From: Lachnospiraceae bacterium
Lineage (GTDB): Bacteria; Bacillota; Clostridia; Lachnospirales; Lachnospiraceae
Assembly: GCA_022845955.1 (NCBI GenBank)
Contig: AP025576.1
Location: 3,720,001-3,784,000, forward strand
Length of the DNA stretch: 64,000 nucleotides
Reading direction: 5' to 3'
This document shows positions 1 to 8,391 of the stretch, one piece after another. Under the pieces are notes generated by a model. The model searched no databases. It was not told the DNA's origin and was given only the letters and a program-made list of their open reading frames with translations. How positions within the stretch are numbered: position 1 is the stretch's first letter; each line of letters begins with the position of its first letter. Both the position numbers and the translations under genes were made by a program.

Positions 1-1773
1 ACCGCAGTAAATGCAGGAATCCGGTTCGCACTGAAGGATGTACCACATTTCATTTTTCCCGTATTCATTTTCCTTTTCCAGGGCATAGGCATCATCCGGA
101 TGAACCTGTACGGAAAGATTCTCTTTTGCATCAATCAGTTTGACCAGAAGCGGGAAACGTTCCAGCGGCTGGCATTTCCAGCCCCATTTTTCCTTCCCGA
201 TCCGATCCAGATACTCGGAAAAAAGCAGCCCCTTATGACGCCCGGAAGCCACAATGCTCTGCCCTTCCTTATGGGCGGACAGCTCCCAGCTTTCCGCAAT
301 GGTTTCATAGTCACATTTCTTAGCATAAATATCCCGAAGCCTGGTGCCTCCCCATAAGTAATCCTTGAAGGCGGGAAGCAGACGGACAAAAGGCTCCACC
401 TGATAGCCCAGCTCCGCCTCCGACAGATCCCGGCTGCGCACAGAGATCAAGTCTCTTTCTTCCACCATTTCACCTGTGGATATCTCCATAAACACCAAAG
501 GCTCATTTCCTATATTGGATATCTGGTGGGGGGTGTTTTCCGGTACTTCTATGCTGTCGTTGGGCCCGTATTCTCCTTCCCCGCCTTCCAGGATGATTCT
601 GGCCCTTCCGCACACGATAATCCAATGCTCCGTTCGATGGGAGTGCTGGTGTGCATAGATCGTTTTTCCTTCCGTGATCATCACCTTGCGGACAACGTAG
701 CGGGGATTCACATTCAGAAGCTCATAGGTTCCCCACGGCTTGTAAATGACCCTTCCCTGGTCAAAGTAATGCTGTTCCTCCGGATTTTCCCTCATGATAC
801 CCTTCAGCTTCTCGGATTCCCCTGTCTTGCCAACATAAACCGCATCTTCTGTATTAATAATAGTGATATCCGTCAGATTGTTGGCTACCACAAGCTGACG
901 GTCACTCTGATTCAGCACCGTCGTATTGGTGCTTTCATACACGATTTGATTTCTTTCGTCTCTCCGGATCCCGGTGAGAGATAAATCCTCCAGGCTTCCG
1001 ATATCCTGCCACTGAAAAGAGCTGTGAATCACCTTCCCTCTTCCGGTCCGTTCAAAAACACTTTTCTCAATAGGGACCGCCTGGATGCCTTCCAGTACCT
1101 CGGACGGATAATACGTATGTCTGCCTTTTACCTTCCTCATATAAAAGGCCGCTTCACAGGAATTGTATAACCATGGATAGAATTTCCGGATTTCCTGGAC
1201 CAGCGTCCCCACACGAAACAGAAACATACCGCTGTTAATCAGATAGTCCCCCGCTTCAAAATAGGAAGCCGCCGTGGCGGCATCCGGCTTTTCTATAAAG
1301 GAAAGCACCTCTTCTCCCCGGCAGCGGATATAACCGAACCGGGTTTCCGGCTTGCCTATATCCATACCGAAGGTGACAAGCCAGCCCTCTTTTGCCAGCT
1401 CCGCGGCCTTTGTTACATCATCTTTATAGGTAGCCCCTTCAATCAGATGATCACTTGCCACCACAAACATCAGTTCAGACAAAGGAAACTGCAGACACGA
1501 AAGCACAATGGCCGCGGTAGTTTTCCTCCCCACATCCTCCAGTACCAGCCTGTAGGTTATCCCCTGGAAAGCCTTCATCTGGTTTTCCACAATAAACTGG
1601 TATTCTTTATTGGTAACTATAATAAATTCATCGCAATAAGGAATATTCCTGGCAATAGTCTCCTGAAAAATGGAATGATCCTTCTGGATGCTGATAAACT
1701 GTTTCGGATAATTCTTTCTGGACAGCGGCCACAGCCTGTCGCCTCTTCCTCCTGCCAACACGAGACATTTCAT
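1..1773 (-). CDS. Mannose-1-phosphate guanylyltransferase / cupin / type I phosphomannose isomerase fusion, partial
   Basis: The frame is open for 591 codons and runs off the left edge. Residues 1-19 carry the sugar-nucleotidyltransferase signature (LVLAGGRGDRLWPLSR), and FIEKPDA lies near residue 158. A type II cupin domain begins near residue 339 (YKPWGTYELL) and ends near 440. A type I phosphomannose isomerase domain then starts near residue 458 (DYLWGG) and contains LSVQVHPDDAY near 553 and NEMWYIL. The visible enzyme would make mannose-6-phosphate from fructose-6-phosphate and GDP-mannose from mannose-1-phosphate in the cytoplasm, but needs a separate phosphomannomutase. The start at 1773 has AGGAG nine bases upstream; an in-frame ATG two codons earlier is too close to it. 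It may replace the damaged manC at 20052-21002. Confidence 0.9.
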   Translation of the reverse strand, partial: MKCLVLAGGRGDRLWPLSRKNYPKQFISIQKDHSIFQETIARNIPYCDEFIIVTNKEYQFIVENQMKAFQGITYRLVLEDVGRKTTAAIVLSCLQFPLSELMFVVASDHLIEGATYKDDVTKAAELAKEGWLVTFGMDIGKPETRFGYIRCRGEEVLSFIEKPDAATAASYFEAGDYLINSGMFLFRVGTLVQEIRKFYPWLYNSCEAAFYMRKVKGRHTYYPSEVLEGIQAVPIEKSVFERTGRGKVIHSSFQWQDIGSLEDLSLTGIRRDERNQIVYESTNTTVLNQSDRQLVVANNLTDITIINTEDAVYVGKTGESEKLKGIMRENPEEQHYFDQGRVIYKPWGTYELLNVNPRYVVRKVMITEGKTIYAHQHSHRTEHWIIVCGRARIILEGGEGEYGPNDSIEVPENTPHQISNIGNEPLVFMEISTGEMVEERDLISVRSRDLSEAELGYQVEPFVRLLPAFKDYLWGGTRLRDIYAKKCDYETIAESWELSAHKEGQSIVASGRHKGLLFSEYLDRIGKEKWGWKCQPLERFPLLVKLIDAKENLSVQVHPDDAYALEKENEYGKNEMWYILQCEPDSCIYCG

Positions 1774-1860
1774 ATGCATCTGCTCCTGTTTCTTTAAAAA
1801 TTTCTTTAAATCAGACCAATACGGCATTACTTACGGAAGCCGTTTCTTCACACACCTAAT

Positions 1861-1889
1861 ACTATAGCCGAAACCGGACTTTTTCACAA
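1861..1889 (-). promoter_or_regulatory. Putative sigma-A promoter of the ManC fusion gene
   Basis: On the minus strand TTGTGA (1884-1889) and TATAGT (1861-1866) are separated by 17 bp, about 90 bp before the start codon. It lies immediately downstream of a terminator, so the gene probably has its own transcript. Confidence 0.45.
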
Positions 1890-1920
1890 GAAAAAAGAAC
1901 GGTAAAAACCGTCCTTTTTT
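1890..1920 (-). terminator. Rho-independent terminator after the XRE gene
   Basis: On the minus strand a short stem with arms GGACGGT and ACCGTTC is followed by six T residues. It ends the transcript of the small XRE regulator before the ManC-fusion promoter. The A-tract on the other side makes it potentially bidirectional. Confidence 0.7.
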
Positions 1921-1962
1921 ACGTATGCCATAGGCATATGTTCCCTCTTCAGTTGTCTTGTG

Positions 1963-2229
1963 TTATCCGTTCTTCTTCGTGGCTCCCAGCTTACGGGATT
2001 TGTCAGCGCCGAGGTAGTCCTTTTCTTTTGATCTTCCCAACAGATAATCCGCTGATACATTATAGTAGTCACAAAGCAAAGGGATAAATCTCACAGGCAT
2101 AGCGTTCTGCCCTCTTTCATATCTGGAATAGACCCTCTGATCAATGTTCAGGTACTCGGCCACCTCCCTCTGCTTTACATCGTTGTCCTCTCTTAAGCCA
2201 CGCATAATAACTACATAATCCATCATCAT
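1963..2229 (-). CDS. XRE-family helix-turn-helix regulator, 88 aa
   Basis: This is a single-domain Cro/CI-type DNA-binding protein. The helix-turn-helix runs from about residue 14 to 60 (VKQREVAEYLNIDQRVYSRY, then the usual PLLCDYYNVSADYLLG end), followed by a short basic tail. I chose the first of three consecutive ATG codons, which has AAGG five bases upstream; a longer frame begins nine codons earlier. It stands alone between the exported protein gene and the ManC fusion, with a terminator downstream and a long upstream non-coding region that holds a 22-bp palindrome. Its target is unknown; autoregulation or control of neighbouring envelope genes is inference. Confidence 0.85.
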   Translation of the reverse strand: MMMDYVVIMRGLREDNDVKQREVAEYLNIDQRVYSRYERGQNAMPVRFIPLLCDYYNVSADYLLGRSKEKDYLGADKSRKLGATKKNG

Positions 2230-2674
2230 TTGCACCTTACTTCCAAAATTTACCAAACTTCGTTTTTTTCAGTTTAGCATATTCCATAAGCAAGAATTGC
2301 TTTTTCCACTGAACTGTAGTAGTATTTTAACGTACTTTTTACTCCGTGACTACAAACGAGGGAATTAGATATCCGAAGCGGCAAAAGATGTGCCATATAT
2401 GGCACATCCAACAATACCTTTTGAGGCAATCCGTTAATCTGCACAAAAAAAATGAATATCCATTACCATATAAACCGTAATACAAATAATCAACGTCTGC
2501 GGCATCTATCAAAAGTCCTTTGAAAAATTCGGTATATTCCTAAAGATGCAGATATTTCTCCGAACAATGGATTTTGTTCCCCGGTTTACGGCAGTCGGCG
2601 TCCATCCGGCCACTGTCCCGGAATAGTAATATTATATCGATAACTTAAAAGAAGCACCTGCCGGTACTCAGGGC
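2230..2674. other. Non-coding stretch upstream of the XRE gene
   Basis: I see no gene on either strand in about 445 bp. It must contain the XRE promoter. A weak partial match to the capsule operator motif (TTTTAACGTA) lies at 2335-2344 and a perfect palindrome at 2387-2408; the rest is unremarkable A+T-rich sequence. Confidence 0.5.
2387..2408. repeat. Perfect 22-bp palindrome
   Basis: Half-site GATGTGCCATA is followed directly by its exact reverse complement, with no spacer. It lies about 158 bp before the XRE start codon. A perfect dyad of this length suits a dimeric regulator, but no gene begins immediately beside it and no T-tract follows, so a terminator is unlikely. Confidence 0.6.
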
Positions 2675-2718
2675 AAAAAAAAATACCTGGCTTCCGATAT
2701 TCCGGAAACCAGGTATTT
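2675..2718 (-). terminator. Rho-independent terminator of the exported protein gene
   Basis: On the minus strand the arms AATACCTGG and CCAGGTATT, extended inwards by a TTCCG/CGGAA pair, are followed by a run of T. It lies about 55 bp after the stop codon at 2772 and closes the LCP/sortase-like/exported protein unit. Confidence 0.85.
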
Positions 2719-2771
2719 TGAAACCACACAAGTTGATTTTAGGAAATAGTTTTAGTACGAATCCAGAACTA

Positions 2772-3470
2772 TCAGGTTCTGGGAGAAGTTGTTGCCGGAA
2801 CATCTTCCATATGAGCGCCTTTGGCTACAACAAATGTAACATTTACAGCGCCGCCGAATGCAGGAAGTGCAACGGCAACTGCACCGTTCTTGATAACTAC
2901 CGGAACGGCTACCCATGTTCCGTCCGCTCTCTGGTATAATGCCTGAATGGTTTCCCCTTCAGCCAGAGTAGCTGCTCCGAGAATATCTGCCAGCGCGAAT
3001 GCTGCAGATACGGAACCGTTCTGTGCAACAGCTTCACCGGCTGCGGTCTGAAGGCCAATTACCATGTTGTTAACAACATTCAGATTGCCTTTGCTGTCTG
3101 TAAGAGACAGTCCGTTTCTTCCGGTAAAGTTAACTACCTGCATTTTGCTGGAAGCCATTGCTGCTGCTAAAGATGCGGCAGAAGCCTGTGCCTGTTCAGC
3201 GGAAGCGGGTGCGATAACCATTGCTACTGCAGCCGGGTCCACAACCTGGCCGCTTGCGGTCTTGAAGGTTGTTCCGGGAAGGACTGCAGACTTGTCGCTG
3301 GAAACACTTACAGCCTGTGTGGTAACGGTATTGCTTGTACCGACAGAAGGGCTCACAACGACCTGCGCTACAGGTTCCTTCTGGATGGACGGACTGGGAG
3401 CCGCCATCGCAGTCATGCCCATAGAGCATGCGAGAATTGCTGAAAGAACAATTGCCATTTTCTTTTTCAT
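2772..3470 (-). CDS. Exported protein of unknown function, 232 aa
   Basis: The first 25 or so residues are a classic signal peptide: MKKK, a hydrophobic core, then TAMAA as a likely signal-peptidase site. The mature part is rich in Ala, Val, Ser and Thr with few charges. It begins with a Pro/Ser/Val-rich segment and continues into a predicted mostly beta or Ala-rich region (EQAQASAASLAAAMASS). There is no sorting signal, lipobox or C-terminal membrane segment. The start was chosen because AAGGGGG lies nine bases upstream; the frame opens three codons earlier. It lies 96 bp after an LCP gene and ends at a terminator, so it is probably the last gene of that unit. I do not recognise a family. 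Confidence 0.75.
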   Translation of the reverse strand: MKKKMAIVLSAILACSMGMTAMAAPSPSIQKEPVAQVVVSPSVGTSNTVTTQAVSVSSDKSAVLPGTTFKTASGQVVDPAAVAMVIAPASAEQAQASAASLAAAMASSKMQVVNFTGRNGLSLTDSKGNLNVVNNMVIGLQTAAGEAVAQNGSVSAAFALADILGAATLAEGETIQALYQRADGTWVAVPVVIKNGAVAVALPAFGGAVNVTFVVAKGAHMEDVPATTSPRT

Positions 3471-3566
3471 GTCAATCATCCCCCTTTCTTATAGTGTGTG
3501 TGGCTTCTTTATATCAACGTCCGGTTGCCCGTCCGCTAATACCATTGGTAAGCTGTAACAACAGCC

Positions 3567-4688
3567 TTACGGAGCTACTTCCTCATAAAAAACCTGAAGT
3601 ATCAGTTCATACAGGGCCGTATCATCCTGGTAAAATTCCTCAAACATTTCACCCATTTCCACGTTCCCTTCCATCGTATATATGTCATTCTGGTCAAAAC
3701 TGTAGGATAATGCCTGTCCTGCCAGATAAACTGCTTCGTCTGCGGATATATCCGTAACCATATAAGGAGAAACCTGCGTATACAGCTTCAGCGGAAGCGT
3801 CATATCCTGCTTCATAGCTGCCTTTGCCTGTCCGATAAATCCCTGTAAATACTCTTTCTGACGGGACAGACGTGCTTCCGCGCTCTGCGCTTCCTTTGTA
3901 TCACGGTACTTTATATATACATAGGCCTCTTCGCCCTCCAGATGAACGCGGTCCCCCGTCTTCCATTCACCGCCGTAGCGTGTACCATTTATTTTCATTC
4001 CGCCCTTAGCTACGGATTCCGGTATGGTAACCTCCACACCGCCCACTGCATCATTAATTGCGGCTATAACACTCATATTCAGAGCACAGTATCCATGAAT
4101 CGGCAGGCCATAGAATAAATTGGAAACAGCCTCCACCGTATTTTCACAGCTTTCTTCCAGCCCCTCTCCATAGGCATGGGCCAGGGCTATCTGTGCAACC
4201 TCTTTTCCGGAATATAAGCCATTGGGATCGTAGGTCTTTATTTCCGTCATAGTATCCCTGTTGATACCGATTACACTGATCTTATTTTCCCGGGGGTCCA
4301 AAACCGCCAGGAACAGGGCATCAGCCTGTCCGCCCCTGTATAAATCGGAGGAAGCCTTCACTTCTCCGGTCTTATCTATCCCCATACATAAAAAGGTCAA
4401 AACATCCTTTTTATAGGTATATGTCTTTCCCTTGTAACGCAGCGTCCCTGCTTCCAATGCTTCTCCCGCATCATTTTCCGATACGGAAACCGTCTGCATC
4501 TGTTCCGGGACCGCTTCCTGCTTTTGAGCAAAAGCACTCCGCCCATGGCTTTCCATCCATAAATATCCAACCAGCAGCAAAAGGAGAAACAAAAGGAGAA
4601 CCGACAGCAGAACGGCAAGGAAAATACCGGCTTTTTTAGCTGCGGACCGCTTTCTCTTTTTTCTTCTTCTTTTTCGTTTCTGTTCCAT
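3567..4688 (-). CDS. LytR-CpsA-Psr (LCP) family glycopolymer transferase
   Basis: LCP proteins transfer lipid-linked glycopolymers such as capsule or teichoic acid to peptidoglycan on the outer face of the membrane. Residues 1-19 are very basic and residues 20-45 form one membrane anchor. The LCP domain starts near residue 90: FLCMGID, then RGGQADALFLAVLDP, INRDTM and LPIHGYCALNM, with the aspartate and arginine residues that bind pyrophosphate. At 373 aa the length is normal. The gene follows the sortase-like gene by 14 bp and is a close paralogue of the LCP gene at 5690-6802; both end in nearly the same FYEEV sequence. The context points to capsule attachment. Confidence 0.92.
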   Translation of the reverse strand: MEQKRKRRRKKRKRSAAKKAGIFLAVLLSVLLLFLLLLLVGYLWMESHGRSAFAQKQEAVPEQMQTVSVSENDAGEALEAGTLRYKGKTYTYKKDVLTFLCMGIDKTGEVKASSDLYRGGQADALFLAVLDPRENKISVIGINRDTMTEIKTYDPNGLYSGKEVAQIALAHAYGEGLEESCENTVEAVSNLFYGLPIHGYCALNMSVIAAINDAVGGVEVTIPESVAKGGMKINGTRYGGEWKTGDRVHLEGEEAYVYIKYRDTKEAQSAEARLSRQKEYLQGFIGQAKAAMKQDMTLPLKLYTQVSPYMVTDISADEAVYLAGQALSYSFDQNDIYTMEGNVEMGEMFEEFYQDDTALYELILQVFYEEVAP

Positions 4689-4702
4689 GTTCCATCCGCC
4701 TT

Positions 4703-5455
4703 TCAGGCCTGTTCCGGCACAAGCACAGCCTGTACCAGATAACGCTTGTCATCCTCTCCTGTTACCCCGGTGGATAATGTAATGATTTTATCCTCTGCGG
4801 AAACCGGGGCGGAGCTGTCAATAAAAGCATCCATCGCACGGATCGCAAAGATGTCTTCCAAATATGCAGAATAGACTGCCGGATCCCAAAAATCATAGGT
4901 TGCGATCAAATGCCGGTCATCATAGGTATATGCCGCAAAAATCTGATAGGTAAGTACCTTGTCATCCAAATATATCTTTACTTCCCTGTGGGAATCAAAG
5001 AAATCCCTGTCCTTGTATTGGTGAAGCCTGCCGAATCTTTTATCCCTGTTACGACCGTATATAATGGTATTGGGATCGCCAAAATCCTTATTGTTGTAAT
5101 ACTCCGTATAAATGCAGCCGTCCTCATCCTCTTTCCCGTAAATATTATGGCTCAGGTAAAAGTATTCGTCCTCTGCCGGCTGCAATACCGGAAAGCTGAT
5201 ATCTGTCCCGGTGATTTCCAGCCATGCGTAGGCCTCCGCATTTATATTCTGCAAAGACTGCATATCCGCTGTACCATCTTCTTTCATAAAATCTGCTAAA
5301 GACAGATCGCCACTTTCAACCGGCTGCCGGGTATCCGTCTGTGTATTGCCCTGTTCTCCGGTTTTACTGCCGCAGCCTGCCAAAAGCAAACAGAACAAAA
5401 GAAATGGGGAAATGATAAAAACATTATTCAGAAGTTTGTATTTTTTATGTAACAT
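4703..5455 (-). CDS. Class B sortase-like lipoprotein lacking catalytic His and Cys
   Basis: The fold matches class B sortases: WLEITGTDISFPVLQ, YYNNKDFGDPNTIIYG, KIYLDDKVLTYQIFAAY and the final ITLST strand. The two defining catalytic positions are changed. The usual YGHN reads YGRN, and the usual TLSTC reads TLSTG. The arginine of the last motif (DKRYLVQA) is kept. The N-terminus has a hydrophobic stretch ending in LLAGC, a lipobox, so the protein is probably a membrane lipoprotein of 250 aa. The start has AAGGA seven bases upstream; a longer frame is open to 5536. It lies between two LCP genes. A peptide-transfer role is unlikely; a structural or binding role is inference. Confidence 0.88.
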   Translation of the reverse strand: MLHKKYKLLNNVFIISPFLLFCLLLAGCGSKTGEQGNTQTDTRQPVESGDLSLADFMKEDGTADMQSLQNINAEAYAWLEITGTDISFPVLQPAEDEYFYLSHNIYGKEDEDGCIYTEYYNNKDFGDPNTIIYGRNRDKRFGRLHQYKDRDFFDSHREVKIYLDDKVLTYQIFAAYTYDDRHLIATYDFWDPAVYSAYLEDIFAIRAMDAFIDSSAPVSAEDKIITLSTGVTGEDDKRYLVQAVLVPEQA

Positions 5456-5585
5456 CTTTTTATCCTTTTCATTCGGTTTCATTGTCCGGGAATAACCTGT
5501 CAGGAACATGCCGGCTCCGGGAAGCATACAGAGCACATAAAGATAACGATTCTAAACGAATTACGCCGGCTGCTGCAGAATTCCT

Positions 5586-5600
5586 CCGGTTCTGAACCGG
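5586..5600. repeat. Short inverted repeat between the sortase-like and LCP genes
   Basis: CCGGTTC and GAACCGG face each other across one base. It lies in a 234-bp gap with no gene. There is no T-tract, so it is a weak candidate for a pause, processing or binding site. Confidence 0.35.
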
Positions 5601-5689
5601 AACGGAACCTGCCCGTATATGGTTTACAGGCCCTCCCCTCCTGATGATTCTTGTATGGCTTCCCATATTAACGCCAGAGGCGGTAATAG

Positions 5690-6802
5690 CTATTGCTGTA
5701 CCTCTTCATAAAAAATATCGATAACAAGCTGATGAAGAGCATCCTCGTCCGGATAAAATTCCTCATAAACCTCCCCCATACGGGTTTCCCCTTCCAGCAT
5801 ATGGATTTCTCCGCTGAAGGCATAGGAAGCGGCTGTCGTAGCCAGATAGGTAACTTCGTCCGCTTTTATATCCGTGGTCATATAAGGACTTAATTTCTGA
5901 AACAGCGTGAGAGGCAGGGTGACATCTTTTTTAAAGGCCGCTCTGGCCTGCTCGATAAATCCCTGCAGATACTGCGCCTGCCTTTCCAGACGATGACGGT
6001 TGCTTTCAAAAACATCGGTATCTCTGTACTTTACATACCAGAAGGCCGTTTCCCCCTCCAGCCTTACCGTATCACCTGCACTAAGGGCCGGGTCCGCAGC
6101 CGTCAAATCCTGCAGACATTCCACCTCCACACCGCCTATGATATCATTAATTGTAGGAATCCCGTCCATATTCACAGCGAGATAACCATGGATAGGCAGC
6201 TGATACAGCAGCGCTGAAACGGCTTTTTCCATCAAACGGGCACTTTTATCCTTTCCATCCCCATATGCATGCTGCAACGCAATCTGGGCTTTAACCGTGC
6301 CGGAATAGGCCCCCGATTGTCCGTACACCTCCACATCCGCCATCGTGTCCCTGTTAACAGCTATCAAATCCACCTTTTTATTATGCGGATTCATCACTAC
6401 AAGAAAGACCGCGTCCGCCTGCCCCTTCTGCCCTCCGTTTTCAACGGTTTCCAGCTTGTCCTTTTTATCAATACCCATGATAAGAAAAGTCATGATATCA
6501 TCATTGTATTCATAGATCTTGTCCTGATATCCGATCCAGCCATCCTGCCATTGTGCCACCTTATCCATTACCTTTACATCTGTGGAAATTGCCGGCTCCA
6601 TACCGCCGCCTTTACTCATTATGCTGTTTTTCCCCATAGCACGCACGACCATAAAACCGGTGGTACCTACCACAAAAATCACACAGACTACTGTCACTGC
6701 TGCCATTAGACGGGCTTTACGCTTCCTGAGCCTTCTTTTCTCCGCTTTTTCCGGATTTAATATTTCTTCTTTTTCAAGATCCGCCTTGCTTAACTTTTCC
6801 AT
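5690..6802 (-). CDS. LytR-CpsA-Psr (LCP) family glycopolymer transferase
   Basis: A 370-aa paralogue of the LCP protein at 3567-4688. The charged N-terminus (EKAEKRRLRKRKAR) is followed by a membrane segment at about residues 32-54 and an extracytoplasmic LCP domain: FLIMGIDKKD, GQADAVFLVVMNP, AVNRDTMADV, HAYGDG and LPIHGYLAVNMDG. It should move lipid-linked polysaccharide to peptidoglycan. It lies after the initiating transferase gene, with a 150-bp gap that holds a candidate operator and promoter, so it may start its own unit with the sortase-like gene, the second LCP gene and the exported protein. Two LCP genes here may reflect redundancy or two different polymers. Confidence 0.92.
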   Translation of the reverse strand: MEKLSKADLEKEEILNPEKAEKRRLRKRKARLMAAVTVVCVIFVVGTTGFMVVRAMGKNSIMSKGGGMEPAISTDVKVMDKVAQWQDGWIGYQDKIYEYNDDIMTFLIMGIDKKDKLETVENGGQKGQADAVFLVVMNPHNKKVDLIAVNRDTMADVEVYGQSGAYSGTVKAQIALQHAYGDGKDKSARLMEKAVSALLYQLPIHGYLAVNMDGIPTINDIIGGVEVECLQDLTAADPALSAGDTVRLEGETAFWYVKYRDTDVFESNRHRLERQAQYLQGFIEQARAAFKKDVTLPLTLFQKLSPYMTTDIKADEVTYLATTAASYAFSGEIHMLEGETRMGEVYEEFYPDEDALHQLVIDIFYEEVQQ

Positions 6803-6900
6803 CCTCTGGTTCCTGCTTTCTTTTATCCTGTTTTGTTAAAAATTGTAACTGTTCAGTGCCCCTCACAGTTGCATAAAGGTTCCTTATACCTTATTGGCAT

Positions 6901-6931
6901 TTTTAAGCGTAAATTAATATACGCTTAAAAC
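6901..6931 (-). promoter_or_regulatory. Candidate operator and promoter before the first LCP gene
   Basis: Two copies of TACGCTTAAAA face outwards in an inverted repeat (6901-6911 and 6920-6931). The stretch ATACGCTTAAAACAGG at 6919-6934 matches 14 of 16 bases of the motif at the capsule promoter (29072-29087). A minus-strand TATATT -10 box (6916-6921) lies between the sites; the -35 region is poor. It sits about 100 bp before the LCP start. Read as RNA it could also form a weak hairpin. Confidence 0.5.
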
Positions 6932-6953
6932 AGGAAATTTGAGCATAAAAAAA

Positions 6954-8366
6954 TTACCTGGCCCCGCTCTTGGAAAAAACAGCCAGAACTGTTTTTATCA
7001 AAATTTTCAGATCAAGACTTACAGACCAGTTGTCGATGTATTCCACATCCAGCCTGACGATTTCTTCAAAATCCGTAATATCACTTCTGCCGCTCACCTG
7101 CCACATACCGGTAAGCCCCGGCCGGAAACTGAGTCTTTTCTTATGATAAGACTGGTAATGCTCAAATTCATCCAGCGTGGGAGGCCTGGTACCTACCAGA
7201 CTCATATCCCCTCTGAGAATATTGATAAACTGCGGAAACTCATCCAGGCTTGTTTTTCGCAGGAATTTCCCCACTCTGGTAATGCGGGGATCATCTTCCA
7301 TTTTAAACATCAGCCCGTCCATCTCGTTCCGTGCCATCAGCTCCTTTTTCCGCTCTTCCGCATCGGTATACATGGATCGGAACTTGTACATCTTAAAAAT
7401 ACGGCCATTCCGCCCCACACGCTTCTGCGCGAAAAAGACCGGGCCAGGAGAATCCAGCTTGATAACAGGTGTCAGAACAACCGTAAGGACAAGCAATGCC
7501 AGGCTGCCCGCAAAGGCTCCGGCTATATCGATAAGACGCTTCAGCATAAGCTGCCCGAACGGAGCTACCTTATTGGCATAGGTAATCGTATGGAACTGTC
7601 CGAACTGGGAAAGGATACGCTGAGGAGCCTCTGTAAGCTCCAGGACAGGAACCTGCAGATGGATGGTCAGCCCCATAGCTGCCAGATTTTCCAGGTCTTC
7701 TTTTCTTTCCTCCTGCGTCTGTCTGTCCGTACAGATAATTACCTCATCCAGAGAAGCTGTGAGGCAGTATTCAATCAGTTCCTTTCCGGGAGCAACCACC
7801 GGGATGCCTCCCACCTCTTTTTCCTCCCCATCCAGCAGAATAATCCCTTTTATCTGGTAACTGTAGTCTTTGATGCTCTTCATCTCTGCAGCCAAAGCCT
7901 CCGCTTCCCTGGCAGAAGCTACAAGAAGCAGCTGTCTTGCATTTCCGGCTACCTTGTAAAATACAGGGAGATACTTTTTGTACAGCTGATGGACGAGAAA
8001 CATCAGAATAACATCTATAAAAACAAAGTAAACAAGCACTTTTCTGGAATATTCGTCGATTACCCTGGTAAAATATAAAGCAAAGGTAGCTCCGGCCAAT
8101 GTCACAAGGTTCATCTTAATGGTTTCCAGCAGTTCCTGGAAAGGCCCGCGGAGCAGCATTTTCTTATACCAGTTCTTAAACAGGTTGATTATCAGGAATA
8201 CCACCAAAAAAATAGCGATCAGAACTTTCATATCCGTGGGATTATTCAGTCCCTTGAAAAACTTCTGATGCCTGATATAGTTGGCAATACCGAGACTGAG
8301 GACAAGTACAAGGCAGTCTATCGATATAATTATTAAATTTTGCAGATTAGACTTCTTCTGGTACAT
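6954..8366 (-). CDS. Initiating polyprenyl glycosylphosphotransferase
   Basis: This enzyme puts the first sugar phosphate on undecaprenyl phosphate at the membrane and so starts repeat-unit synthesis. It has the long WcaJ/CpsE architecture: several N-terminal membrane segments, a central Rossmann-like region (LLLVASAREAEALAAEM), another membrane segment near residue 285, and the C-terminal catalytic domain with DSPGPVFFAQKRVGRNG, FKMYKFRSMY, KTSLDEFPQFINILRGDMS, GTRPPT and RPGLTGMWQVSGRS. I chose the ATG at 8366, which lies after GGAGG and 25 bp after the VanZ-like stop. The spacing of three bases is short, but the frame upstream opens only with a TTG inside the neighbouring gene. Substrate is probably glucose, galactose or an amino sugar. 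Confidence 0.93.
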   Translation of the reverse strand: MYQKKSNLQNLIIISIDCLVLVLSLGIANYIRHQKFFKGLNNPTDMKVLIAIFLVVFLIINLFKNWYKKMLLRGPFQELLETIKMNLVTLAGATFALYFTRVIDEYSRKVLVYFVFIDVILMFLVHQLYKKYLPVFYKVAGNARQLLLVASAREAEALAAEMKSIKDYSYQIKGIILLDGEEKEVGGIPVVAPGKELIEYCLTASLDEVIICTDRQTQEERKEDLENLAAMGLTIHLQVPVLELTEAPQRILSQFGQFHTITYANKVAPFGQLMLKRLIDIAGAFAGSLALLVLTVVLTPVIKLDSPGPVFFAQKRVGRNGRIFKMYKFRSMYTDAEERKKELMARNEMDGLMFKMEDDPRITRVGKFLRKTSLDEFPQFINILRGDMSLVGTRPPTLDEFEHYQSYHKKRLSFRPGLTGMWQVSGRSDITDFEEIVRLDVEYIDNWSVSLDLKILIKTVLAVFSKSGAR

Positions 8367-8391
8367 ATGCCTCCGGTAAAGCAGTAAGCGG

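Noticed and set aside
5469..5666. A 65-codon frame between the sortase-like and LCP genes
   Set aside because: There is no good ribosome site, its composition is arginine-rich and irregular, and it overlaps the likely non-coding gap.
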